Positions 1 through 11,100 of a stretch of DNA of 64,000 bases are shown one piece after another. How positions within the stretch are numbered: the stretch's first letter is position 1; each line of letters starts with the position of its first letter. The stretch comes from Acanthococcus lagerstroemiae (Eukaryota; Arthropoda; Insecta; Hemiptera; Eriococcidae), in contig CM063113.1 of assembly GCA_031841125.1 (NCBI GenBank), positions 29,347,312-29,411,311 of the forward strand, read 5' to 3'. The translations under genes were made by a program, and so were the position numbers. The notes beneath the pieces are model-generated. The model had not been told where the DNA came from. It was given only the letters and a program-made list of their open reading frames with translations, and searched no databases.

Positions 1-1353
1 CAAACAGCGGAGATAATACTTCTGCATAAAAAAGGGGACAGATCTAATATAAATAACTACCGCCCAATCAGCTTTTCGTCAAATGTAGGCAAAATCCTCT
101 TCAAAGTAATAAAGGAAAGAATAATATATAAAGTCCTAGACGAACAACAGCCGCCAGAACAGGCGGGGTTCAAAAAGAACCAAGCAACCTGCGCGAGAAT
201 ACAACTTCCATGTTTACCTAGCCTTCATCGACTTCAACGAGGCCTTCAACACTGTCTACCATGATGAAGTGTGGACGGCCTTGGCGAAACAAGGAGTTCA
301 TACAAGCTTTATAAGACTACTAAGCAACTTTTACAAAAACTCAACAGCATACTTGTATATCAAAACCGACATAAAAGGGAGGGAATTCAAAATTCAAAGG
401 GGAGTGAAACAAGGCGACCCGCTTTCTCCGAACATTTTTAACAGCGCACTAGAGCATGCCTTTCGTAATTTGAAATGGAAAAATAAGGGTCTGAGAATAA
501 ATGGTGAATTCCTCAACAACCTGAGATTCGCCGATGACATTGTTCTGCTGGGCAGAAATATTCACGAGCTTGAAGAAATGATACGGGAACTCAGCAGAGA
601 ATGTGCGAAGATAGGACTAACGATAAATACCACAAAATCAAAAATCATATCGTCGGACGACACAGTAGTAGGGGTGGGGCCGACAGTCTTGAAATAAATA
701 AAGTCCCGGACGTTACATATACCTTGGGCAGATAATGTCAACAAAAAACAAAATGAATGCAGAAATAAGAGTGCGCATTGCGAACGGGTGGAAAGCCTTC
801 TGGGCACAAAAACATATTTTTAAAAGCAGGATGAAAATCTCGACCAAAGTAAGAATACTCCAGAGTTGTGTAGTACCAGTCCTCACATACGGATCTCAAA
901 CCTGGACTATGATAAAGAGAAATATTTCAAAACTTAAAACGACGCAAAACGCTATGTTACGTAGCATCCTGGGATTATCCTTTAAGGATAAAATAAGGAA
1001 CAATAAAATTATGGAAAAAACGAAGATGTAGACATTGGGTACAAAATTAGGAAATCAGTTCAAATATGCAGGTCATCTAGCCAGGGAGGGAAACCGAAAA
1101 TGGGGATACAAGCTGTCGGTATGGACCCCCTATTGTTACAAAATGAGAAAGGGCCGCCCCCAATTCGGTGGCGCGACGAAATAATTACAAGAGTGGGTCC
1201 AGGATGGACGGGGTAGCCCAAAATAGATAACAGATCACGATGGAGGAGGGTGGTGAAGACCAACGCCCAAAAGTGGGCGGGTTAATTAGGCGTCGGTCGG
1301 CCGTTAACCCAGGTTTAATAAATAAAGAAATAAATTTAAAAAAAAAAACTTAT
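1..1353 (+). mobile_element. RTE-like non-LTR retrotransposon, 3' part (copy A)
   Basis: This is the reverse transcriptase (RT) part of an RTE-type LINE that enters from the left edge. The first frame reads EIILLHKKGD and later EQAGF, the entry region of the RT. From 269 the frame contains RGVKQGDPLSPNIF and then LRFADDIVLL, so the catalytic Asp pair is present. The frame stops at 697 and resumes near 735 with VLTYGSQTW, typical of the RT C-terminal region. There is also a frame break near 200, where part of the connecting segment seems deleted. The 3' end is an A-rich tail of AATAAA-like repeats at about 1,309-1,350. The family call rests on motif recognition, and the copy is inactive. It lies upstream of the UNC93-like gene in the same orientation. 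Confidence 0.85.
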
Positions 1354-1874
1354 TTAAATTGATGGCCCTATCAAATAGTGAAAATCGAATATTCATTAGT
1401 TAAGTAATACAAGAGATTCGAGAACTTTTTCGCACAGAATCTAAATATCAGGTTAACGAAGACTAATTTTCGAAATTTCAGTTTTTTACCACTCATTTAC
1501 ATTAGGGTGGAACAAAAGACGCGACTTATCGAAAATTGATTTGCCAGACGGCGCGAAATGTATCTCTTGGTGTGGAAGTAAAATGTGCAACATTATTTTG
1601 AAATCGGTAAGATACTCAGTAACATAAGTAAAATTAACAATTTTTCTTTCTCGAACCGCAAACGCATTAGAAACCATATAAACACTAATTTATTGCAAAC
1701 TGAATGTAGTATACTTTGACTCCGTGACATGGGTCGACGATTTCACAAAATGGCACCCAAAACTAGGCTAAAGACCTTCAACCCATTCCTCGTTACCACA
1801 TCGTGATGTCGGAATATGCAACAACCAGTTGGTTCTAACTCTTATGTATACATTATATATTTATTTTTTGCGCA
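1354..1874. other. AT-rich DNA upstream of the UNC93-like coding region
   Basis: No gene or recognisable repeat was seen here. The stretch ends in a good pyrimidine-rich splice acceptor (TTTATTTTTTGCGCAG, last base 1,874). The first coding exon is therefore probably preceded by an intron, and the true promoter and 5' exon lie further left, possibly outside the window. That placement is inference. Confidence 0.4.
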
Positions 1875-1912
1875 GATACACTCGTTTGAAAAACGTAATT
1901 TAAACGGAGACA

Positions 1913-1939
1913 ATGGGCAAACATGAAAATAATGGGTAG
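1913..1939 (+). promoter_or_regulatory. Short upstream ORF overlapping the UNC93-like start
   Basis: An ATG at 1,913, ten bases before the proposed start codon, opens an eight-codon frame (MGKHENNG) that ends in TAG at 1,937-1,939. It overlaps the main start in another frame. If both are on the mRNA, scanning ribosomes would meet this ATG first, so leaky scanning would be needed for the main protein. Whether it is used cannot be told from sequence. Confidence 0.45.
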
Positions 1940-2147
1940 CCTGCCGAATTTGCACGAACTTTCTGCCGGATATGTGGACGTCGACGTGCAGAACGATCTG
2001 TTCGCGAAAACCTGCAAGGAAAAAGGCATATCGATTAATTGGAACAAGAAGAAAGATCACAGGCCAGTATATCAGACGCGCAGCTTGGGCTCCAATCCGA
2101 ATTCGTGCATCACCAGTGCCTCGCTGTTGAAAAGGTTCAGCAATGAC
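1923..2147 (+). CDS. UNC93-like coding exon 1
   Basis: 75 codons, opening with MKIMGSLPNLHELS, hydrophilic and presumably cytosolic. The preceding acceptor ends at 1,874 and the donor GTGAGT starts at 2,148, phase 0. The exon joins the next one in frame, which supports it, but no conserved domain was recognised in it. Confidence 0.65.
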
Positions 2148-5100
2148 GTGAGTAATCGATTTCTCGCATCCGATTTCCGAATCGACAACTTTTCAGGTGA
2201 AAGACCACGATGAATTAGGTTAAAATTAGAAAACAATTTCCTACACTTCGAAGGTTTTCTTCGCCCCGCCTCACAAATTGCGATTTTGCGTTTAAAGACC
2301 TAAAAAAAAATCAGACAATGTTTAAGAAAAAAAAAAAAAAAAAAAAAAAAACAGACGAAGAAAAATCCGGACCTTTATAAAATTCCTAGAAATTCCTAGA
2401 TTGCGGGTATTCCTCCCCCCCCCCCCATCACATTACGCCTGAATTCATTTATGATATTTAGATCATTTACTTTGTTCATATTTTATCGATGTTATAACAA
2501 GTCACTATTCCAATACGTTATTAATGGCACAATATGTCATTCATGCCATATTCGGATCATAGGTCATTCATGCCACAGGATACATTCGCTCTTCATAGGT
2601 CAGTCACATCACACAGAATTCATGACATGTCGTTTATGTTAGTGTTGTCATTCATACTAGATTTCTATTTACCAGATGAATTTATTGTCAGATGGCGTCT
2701 ATATGATAGGATCTTTCATACTACATGGCATTTGTCATGGATGTCATTCATTTCTGATAGGTAACGTACATATCAAAAGTCATTTATGGTCTGTGCCATT
2801 CATATGAGATGACATCATTCATGACCAAAGTAGAGAGGCGTTTTTACCATTAGGCAACCTAGGCAGCTGCCTAGAGCGGCGAAATTTTGAATCTTCAGAC
2901 CAAAAAAAGAAGAAAAAAAGGAAAAAGGAAAAAAGGAATGAAAAAAGTAGAAAATGGAGAAGGAATAAAACAGAAGAAGTAACTATACGCCATTTGAAAG
3001 ATTTTTGTCATAATATACGGGGTGACTGCAAAGTCCGTTCCTATTGAAAAATTTTATTTTAATTTTAAATTTTATTCTTATTACAAGCTCACGGGCTCGG
3101 CGGAACGAAATAGACGGAACAATTACATATTGGATCGATAGATTTGTAGGGGGGGGGGTGGCCTCGCTCCTCATCCAGCCACCTAATTTTGGGTATGAGT
3201 GTTAGTTGAATCCAACCAAATTTTTCTGTTTGCCGGCTTCTGTGCCCAAGTGGGGCCGGCCACCGCGATAGCCTCATCTACCCATTTTTTCGATGGTCTC
3301 CCAACTTTACGTTTTCCTTCGCCCAGGATCCAGAAAGTGGCAACTCTGTTCCATTTCAATCTGGATTCTCTCGCAACATGCCCTGCATAGTTAAATTTTA
3401 GCTTTTTGATGATCTTGACGATGTTTTTAGTTTTTGTTTTAGTGAACATTTCCGAAACGTGAATTTTGTCCCTTAATTTTATGCCCAATATATTCCTTAG
3501 CATGGCGCGTTGCGTTGTTTCCATTTTATGTATTTGGTTGTTAGTATAGGCCCATGTTTGTGCCTCGTAGGTCAGTGCCGGGTAGACAGTACTTTCAAGT
3601 ACATATTTTTATTTTAGATAGCATTTTGAGTTTCCCCTTAAGAATATCCCTTTGGGACCAGAACGCCTTCCAGGCATTGGCTTACCTGATTTTGATTTCG
3701 TTTTTAGTTCTATTTTCTACGGTCATGTTTTGGCCTAGATACTTATAATATATTACTATTTCGATATTGTTATTCTCTGTGCTAATCGGATCAAAGTGTT
3801 CGATGTTAGTCAAAATTTTGGCTTTATCATAGTTAATTGTTAAACCAAACTTTTTGCTCTCTCTCCTTAAATCCTCCGCCATTGCTTTAAGTTCCCTGCT
3901 GCTGCCCCCTATAATAACAATGCCGTCAGAAAATCTCAAATAATTTAGGTATTTATATTTGCCAACAGCGTACTTTATTCCCATTTTTAGTCCTTTACCC
4001 CTCCAGTCTACCTTTCTAAAAATTTCCTCCCGTACTGCATTGAAAATGTTGGGAGATGGCGGATCACCCTGTTTGACACCTCTTCTAATCTTGAACTTCT
4101 TTTCATTTCTATCCAGTCTGATGACAGCTCCCGATTTGGAATAGATGTCTTTCAGAACTTCAACTACCCCCAGTGAACTCCTTGATTTCTTAATGCATTC
4201 CACATTTTATCACGGTATAGTGAATCGAAAGCTTTATGAAAGTCTATAAACATGACTGCTACCCAGGGGCGGGTAGGCCCAGGGGGAAAAGGGGAAATTT
4301 CTCCTTGGGCCGCTGGCGTAATGGGCCGCTGGGCCGGTTCAATTGCACAATTGGATAGCTCCGACGTGAAAATGTATAGCTGACGGCCGCAGCCCTTGGC
4401 CCTCGCTAGAAAAAAATATTTCCAGACTATAGACTAAAATAACCGACTCTGGATTGTTGCTTGAACTTTTGTTATCCTTAAATGAGATAGCTAGAATGCC
4501 TGCAAAGTACTGTGCGGAAGCCTGAGGAAAAGCAAAATCGTTTTGGACAATTTTCTAAATTTCAAAATAATCCTCACGGCTTAAATTTTTTTTCGCATTT
4601 TTGAAAAGACAACTCCTCTTTGTTGAAAGCTTATAACATGGTTTAAGATACAATTAGAGATTTAGCAAACGGATTAAGCGACTTTGAAGTTATTTTACAT
4701 TCAACAAAGTTATAATATGTTTCCAAGATAATTGAAGAACTGGAAAAAGCTGAGCCTGAGGTTGATTTTGAAATAGAAAACGAGCTTCCAAGAATACGCT
4801 GACGAATGAAGAAGAAAATGTTTAATTACGAAACGACAAATTTCGAATAGGAGGTCTTTACACAAATAAAAGCAACCGCGGACTGGCTGGGGGGATGGGG
4901 AATCCCCAGTCGGGCCCCTTGGACTGCGGGCCCACTCAAAATATCACTTGTTCCAGGAATGGGGGGAAAATGAAAATGAAGGGCACCAACCAGTATTCCT
5001 CCTTTACAATTCCCTTACCAGCCCGCGGGTGAATAAAAGACACTATTTTATCGACTATACAGGACAAAAAATTTCTGAGTCACAAAGCTGTATTTGCCGA

Positions 5101-8100
5101 TATCAGTTGTTTGGACCCTAATCGATTTCCAGAGCTAAATAAATTGTCTGGCTTCAAGATTGAGAAAACTCACATATTTCATGTTAAGTACAAGAAACAT
5201 AACAAACACTAAAATAAAATATGATGTCTTCTACGCGCTAGTACAATCCATATTAAACTATGGCATAATAGCATGGGGTATTGCTTATCCAACAAAATAA
5301 GATCATAAAAATCATATTCAATTTCCACCCAAGGACGTCTACGACTCAGATCTATAAAACAACAAACTTATTAAACATACGAAAATTACATTTTAAAAAC
5401 ACCTTGATTTACATGAAAACCAATAACTTACTACACATACAGAAAAATCATAGTATAACAACTAAACATAACCTTTATAACATTAGGGTGCCAAAAAAGA
5501 TACAACAAGGGGGCAACAAAACTATAGGTACCAGGGCATCTCATTTTTCATTAACCTCAGTCCATCCCATAAAGAAGATATCATGTGTACCCCAACAAAA
5601 AATACTAAAAAAATAAATAAACAACAACTAATAAACAAACGCAATAAAAAAATAAATAAATATATATATACATAAATAAAATAAATAAATAAACAGTAAA
5701 TTTTCTAGTGCTGGAAAAATATAACAAAATTCATTTTCATTTTCCTAGTTTCTAACTCATTAATTTGTAAATGGCGGATGAGGGCGGGATCGGTAGTTTT
5801 TCTCGGCTTAGTTTCGTTTTCTACTATTCATTTGTTCTTTTTATTTTATTTTGTTTTATATTTCTGTTTTCTTTTGTTTTTTTTTAATTGCACTGGTAGT
5901 TTTTTTTCCTTCTTATTTTATATTTTATATTTTATTTTTTATTCGGAAAACCCAAAAATACTGTAATACCGCCGCCTCAAGACGAGCTTTGCTCAGTGAG
6001 CCAAAAAATAAGACGGAATAAAGTTCAGTTTAAAATTTCAAAAAAAAGATAGGTTGGATAGCGATCAATTACCAGTGCTTACAAATCTATTTTCCCATAT
6101 TAAGAAATTTCGAAAGAAATTGTCCCTGCAAGACTTCAAAGGAGAATTTAGAGATTTTATTTGCAAATGGGGCAGCTTAAAAAACTGTCTTGCAGAAGAT
6201 TTTGATCAACTAGGCCTACTGGACGATGAAGAAGAAAGTAACGGTAGTAATAGTGATGATGCTGAATCCCAACCCAGTAGTTGCAAAGAACTTTGTAAAA
6301 AGTGTCCTGCCTGTTGTTTTCTAGTCATAAAAAAGTATAAAGAATAGATTACGGTCGGTACTTACAGAGGCGAAACTTGACATTCAGTTTGGGGAGGGGG
6401 GAGGAGAAAGAAAATATGCCGTCAAATATATTTTGAAAAATAAAAATTCGCCGACAAAATTTTTTTTTAATTTGAAAATTTTCCGATTTTTCAATCAAAA
6501 TATTTTTAATTGAAAAAATAAAAATAAACAAACAAACAAACGTTCTTGATAAATGAAAAATTCAAATGAACAGTTTCAAAATTTGCCGACTGCCAAATTA
6601 TTAGGGGTGTTTCACCCCCCCCCCCCCCATAGTTTCGTCCCTGCAAATGCACATTGAAACCTTATCCCCCAAGCACTCACATGAGCATACCCTAATCTGG
6701 GAGGGTAAGCTGGCAGGATGTTAGGAATACTTGAGAGGAACAAACAACTTCCTTTACACATCATAGTAGTTATTATTTACTCTTAGTGATATTTTTTTCT
6801 GAATTCCCTCTGATTCGTCTCCTAAACTGGTTCCAATAAAATCAATTAATAAACAGAAAAAAAAAAAAAAACTACAAAGTTTCAGGTCAATCGGTTTAGG
6901 GAAATCCGTGCCTCAAGCTCCCTTTCAGTATTATGGAAACACACATGGAGTTTTGATTTTTGTTCCAGATTTCCCTCATATATTCACCAGGACCATGCCC
7001 GTAAATTAAATAATATAACATTCGCTATCAGATTCAGCTTGTGACATTGGAAAAGAAGTCTTCTGCTTTCAACTTTTAGATTTTAATAAAATGTTCAACT
7101 TTCTCAAATTTCAGGCTCTGGATCAAACAGAGAATCTAGTAAAAACAGAATAGTCATTGAAATTCGAAATCCAACGGTCGCTACCGACTTTCAGATTTTC
7201 GAAGTGTCTTCCACATTTCTAATTTGTTTCAACCTTTCAGATAACTTTCGATACTCAGCTTGAAACCTTCGGCTTTTGACTGACTAGTCTCTGACAGGAG
7301 TCCAGGGTACTCCATTTTCAGAAAAGAAATTTGACTTTCAGTTTAGGGAGGTGGAGAAGAAAAATTTGCCGACAAATATTTTTTGAAAACTAAAAATTCG
7401 ACGACAAAATTTTTAAACCGTTAAAAATTTGCCGATTTTTCATCGAAATATTTTTTAATTGAAAAAGAAATAAATAAATAAACATTCATGAAAAATGAAA
7501 ATTTCAAATGAACAGTTTCAAAATTTGCCGAATGCCAAATTATTGGGGAGAGGGGGTCAATCCCCACCCCCTATAGTTTCGCCACTGGGTACTTACAGAT
7601 GATCACTTGGATGCACTTATGATTATGAATATCGAGAAAGAAATCCTCTCAGAAATAAAGAATGAGGACGTTCTTTACGCGCTCACTAATGAGTCCTCAA
7701 GTTTTTGGAAATTGTTAAATTAATTAATTTGATAAACAAGTTTTTTAGACCAACCTATAATACTAGATAAATGATCTTTTATTTTTAATAAACCTCCTAA
7801 TTATTAAAATAATATTATTTATTAGGTATTTCTGTTATTAATAAACATACTAATTTTCTTCTTTTCATTTCGCAGAGGTAAAACCATTTTCTTAATTGAA
7901 AAGATGAAAGAAGGGGGAAAACTGTAAAATGAGTATCCACGTGACCATTTGCTTTTTTGAACCCTGAAAGACTATGTGTAAATAGAATGGGGTGGAGCAA
8001 AAAAAATTTTTGGACCGCTTAAAAATTTATAGAGGGCCGCTCTTACATTATTTCCCCCTTAGTTTCAATTCACCTATCCGCCCCTGCTGCTACCTTGCAT

Positions 8101-11100
8101 TGAAATTCTTTCAACTTTTCAAACACCTGCCCTAAAGTATGGATGTGATCAATAGTGCCGTACTTTTTCCTAAAACCAAACCCGCTTGTTCGAGAGGTTG
8201 TTAGGCGTCTAGAATTGAGTAGATTTTATGTTTATAAGAATTTTCATAAATATTTTGCAAACATTGGATGAGAGAACAGTGGCACATCTCTGAAATTATA
8301 CTTCTACACAAAAACGGAGATAGAGCCGATATTAATAACTATCAGTCTCCTATTGGAAAATGCTCCACAAAAATTTCCTAGTCAACTTATCAAGAAAATT
8401 TCCACTGCAGCGGAATTCTTGGTCCATTATTATTGAAACAAAAGCCATCCTCTGAATTATCAAAGCGTAGAAATTTTTAGTAACGTGACGACCAAGAACT
8501 GATCAAAAACGCACTATGTAAATCTGTAATTGTAATTTTTGTTTCATGATTTATTTCACTCATTTTTCCATTTTTTTTCTCTCTTAGTTTGTTACACAAA
8601 ATTTTGTCATGATGTATGCCTATTCATTATTCAGCATTATTTCATCAATCAATATAAGTAAATTTAAACTAAGGATTATTTTCTTAACAACGAAGGGAAT
8701 TTAAGTCCGCAATTTGGTCTAATGGGTATTAGCACTTTAGCAGCCTAGTTCATAGTCACCTGGCCATTATAAATTCAGCGCACTTATGATTCCATGTGCT
8801 CCTACAATGTGTATTTCTAATATCAAATGGGGCGGCAAATTTTATATTGCCTAGAGCGGCTTCTTGCCTTAATACGCCTTTGCCTAAGTATGTCATTCAT
8901 ATTTAATAACATCATTCACAACGTATGTCATGTGTGTCAGATGTCATTCATAACATGCAGCATCATGTGTCCAGAAAGCGAGAATTATATCACTTGGGAG
9001 GCTAAGGTCGTGAAGGTACTCTGCGCATTCGTTTTTTTGAAGACACCTCTATACACACGCACTTACGTCCTGCAGCGTAATAGACGAGCCGAGAAGCTGC
9101 GTCTGTTTACTCTTTCTCGCGAAGGAGGGGCTCTTTAGTTCCTTCATATTGTACTCCCTCCCATACATAAATCTTAGCGGCGGGTTCAACAGTAACACAA
9201 ATTAAATTCTATTTTCAACCTTTATCTACCTTAGAAGGAAATAAGAAAAAGATAAAACAAAGCGCATACAAATGGCGTCCATCAGAATCTGAGGCCTAAA
9301 GCGGTCACTGACTTCGTGTACTCCACTTGTCCAGCAGGCCGGTTCATCGTTCCAGACAATCTAATTCGCGCATTTCTTCTTTCCAGAAACAAAGTTTCAA
9401 TTCGAATCGCCGATCCCGCAGCGTCCGCTCCAGCTCCGTTATCCCTTGCCATCTGCACAGTGCCGGACCCGCCAGCTTCCATAACTTCAAACATATCAGC
9501 CGACAGGCCTCGGTGACGAGCTCCACCGGCACGTCGTCGGTACGCAAACTAATCGCGGTCGTACGTTCGACCCCGTCACACCTCGGTCCGGTATACAGCA
9601 GACCGCTCATATGTCAGAACTTCGTCGCTTTGTGTCTGTCGCACGGCATGTTCACCGTCGCTTTTGTTCCAATTGTTATTCTACAGGGATCCATTTCGGT
9701 GTGGTGGCGTCCCTACGAGGGTCCGAATCGGGAGACGGACATCCAGACGTCGTTTAACGCCGGCTCGCTGCTGTTGGCTGTTCTGTACTTGCTGGCCGCG
9801 GTGTCGGCGCTGGCGTCGCCCTTTGTCGCTCACAAAATGGGGGTGACTAAGTGCCTGTCGCTGTGCTACGCCGCGGCGACCGTATTCGTCGGCATCCACC
9901 TGTACCCGAAGCTGTACCTGCTGATTCCGGCTTACGTTCTGATGGGCTTTGCCACCGGTCACCTGAGCAGCACCAAGATCACGTATTTGATAATGCTGGC
10001 GGCCAAGTTGAAGTTCGTGCTGAGCGAGGAAGAGGAGTCGGAGTTCCAGAGTAAACTAGACTCGACGAAACGTGAATCGCTGGTGCAGAAGTTGTTCAGA
10101 GGCATTTCGTTCGCCCAGAACCTGGGCCTCATTATTGGCAGCTTCATCACGTACGTGCTGATTCAGATGACGGCGATAGGCTCGAAAAGCGACAAAGATC
10201 TGATGTACATGTTCCAGACCGGCAAGGATAACGACCGCGTTTGCGGGTACGAATCGTGCCCGAGGAGCGTCTTCCTGTTCGTCGGCGACATGATGAACAA
10301 GTCCACGTGGTCGAATAAGAACAGTCTCGTGCTTCCCTGTAAGACGAGCACATTGTTAGCGGGGGTGTTCTTGGGCTGCTGTGTGGTCGGCACCATGGTC
10401 ACGGTGTTGTTCATTCATCGGATTCGCATTTGCTACAATCACGGGCCGTCAGAGAAGGCGAAGTTCGAAAACGTGATGCAGACGGTGAGCGACACCTTTA
10501 GGGATTCGAAGTTGAGGTTTATCACGCCGCTGTTAATATTCATCGGAATCGAGCAGGGATTCATGTTCGCAGATTTTACGAAGGTAAGTTAAAAGGTTAG
10601 GAGAATCAGTATATTACCTGCAGTATAGTCTCTTGACATCTCTCTGGGTTCGTATGAAACGAAGGTAAGGTAACTTATAATTCATATTCAAAATGAAACT
10701 CACGTCCCCCATCTGCTGGGACGAACCAAAAGAACACGATACAAGGCACCGCGGTTGTTTGCTACTATGTATTTGAAAAGCAGTTTCTCTGCGAGTCAAA
10801 TATAAAGCTGGGTTTGCTGAGCGGCGAAGACGAACAGATTGAAAGTGTAGCTGTGTGCAATGGTAGCGAGTTGCTCTTTGACTTTTTCTGTCTACAAAAT
10901 GAGAACATTCTTCACCGTCTTCTTTTGAAACCTGACTACCCTCGTCAATTGAGCTCGGTGGTAATGTTGACTGTGCTATTGTGCCGGTTTCTTTTGGTTA
11001 ATCCCCATAGACAGAGAAAGCCCGTTTCAATTGAGATTCGAACTATACATGAAATTACATTTTCTTTTGATATTTTATTCAGTGGACTTATTAATAATTC

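Larger units (their letters stand above)
4724..7723 (+). pseudogene. hAT transposase remnant, in at least four pieces
   Basis: Pieces read in order. The first has KIIEELEKAEPEVDFEIENE (from about 4,724). The second, after a MITE, has DTILSTIQDKKFLSHK and FADISCLDPNRFPELNKLSG (about 5,040-5,155). The third, 6,054-6,346, is an acidic segment followed by CKKCPACCFLVIKKYK. The fourth, 7,592-7,720, is LTDDHLDALMIMNIEKEI, the end of the hAT C-terminal dimerisation region. This order and these motifs match ZMYM1-like hAT transposases as I remember them. The core between KYK and LTDD (the CERSFS part) is missing, so there is an internal deletion besides the insertions. Confidence 0.75.
4264..8086 (+). 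mobile_element. hAT-superfamily DNA transposon, 3,823 bp, decayed and itself invaded
   Basis: The left end CAGGGGCGGGTAGG and right end ...CCTATCCGCCCCTG are inverted repeats. A perfect 8-bp target duplication CTGCTACC sits at 4,256-4,263 and 8,087-8,094. CAG...CTG ends with an 8-bp duplication are diagnostic of hAT. It is inserted in the RT frame of RTE copy B. Transposase remnants lie on the + strand (separate entry). Three later insertions are visible: 4,873-5,031, about 5,170-6,047 and 6,365-7,587. It encodes no intact transposase. Confidence 0.9.
3183..8240 (-). mobile_element. RTE-like LINE copy B, split by an hAT insertion
   Basis: The minus strand reads from about 8,240 (GFGFRKKYGTIDHIHTLG, then KEFQCKVA) to the hAT boundary. 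It continues at 4,255 (VMFIDFHKAFD), through RGVKQGDPPSPNIF and NYLRFSDGIV. The catalytic ADD of the family has become SDG here. It ends with the C-terminal GRPSKKW region near 3,190-3,524. Joining across 4,264-8,094 restores a continuous reading, which shows the hAT arrived later. Stops and frameshifts make it inactive. The family call is by motif similarity to copy A. Confidence 0.85.
2833..8885. mobile_element. Outer TIR element of a nested transposon stack (~6 kb as it stands)
   Basis: The left end reads AGAGGCGTTTTTACCATTAG with GCCTAGAGCGGCGAAATTT inside it. The right end, reversed, gives AAAGGCGTATTAAGG and then GCCGCTCTAGGCAATA. These are imperfect terminal inverted repeats. AAGTA flanks both sides (2,828-2,832 and 8,886-8,890), a possible target duplication, and both flanks belong to the same GTCATTCAT minisatellite. 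Most of the interior is later insertions. The original element was probably a short non-autonomous hAT-like unit. Exact ends are uncertain by a few bases. Confidence 0.55.

Noticed and set aside
5778..5966. Phenylalanine-rich frame resembling a membrane protein
   Set aside because: It is a T-rich low-complexity stretch in the 3' UTR of the inserted LINE.
8705..8765. tRNA-like stretch TTTGGTCTAATGGGTATTAG
   Set aside because: It resembles an A box, but the B box (TAGTTCATAGTC) is poor and no body or tail is visible; too weak to report as a SINE.
9664..10414. Additional frames overlapping UNC93-like exon 2
   Set aside because: They are shadow frames over GC-rich coding sequence whose true frame has the membrane domain.
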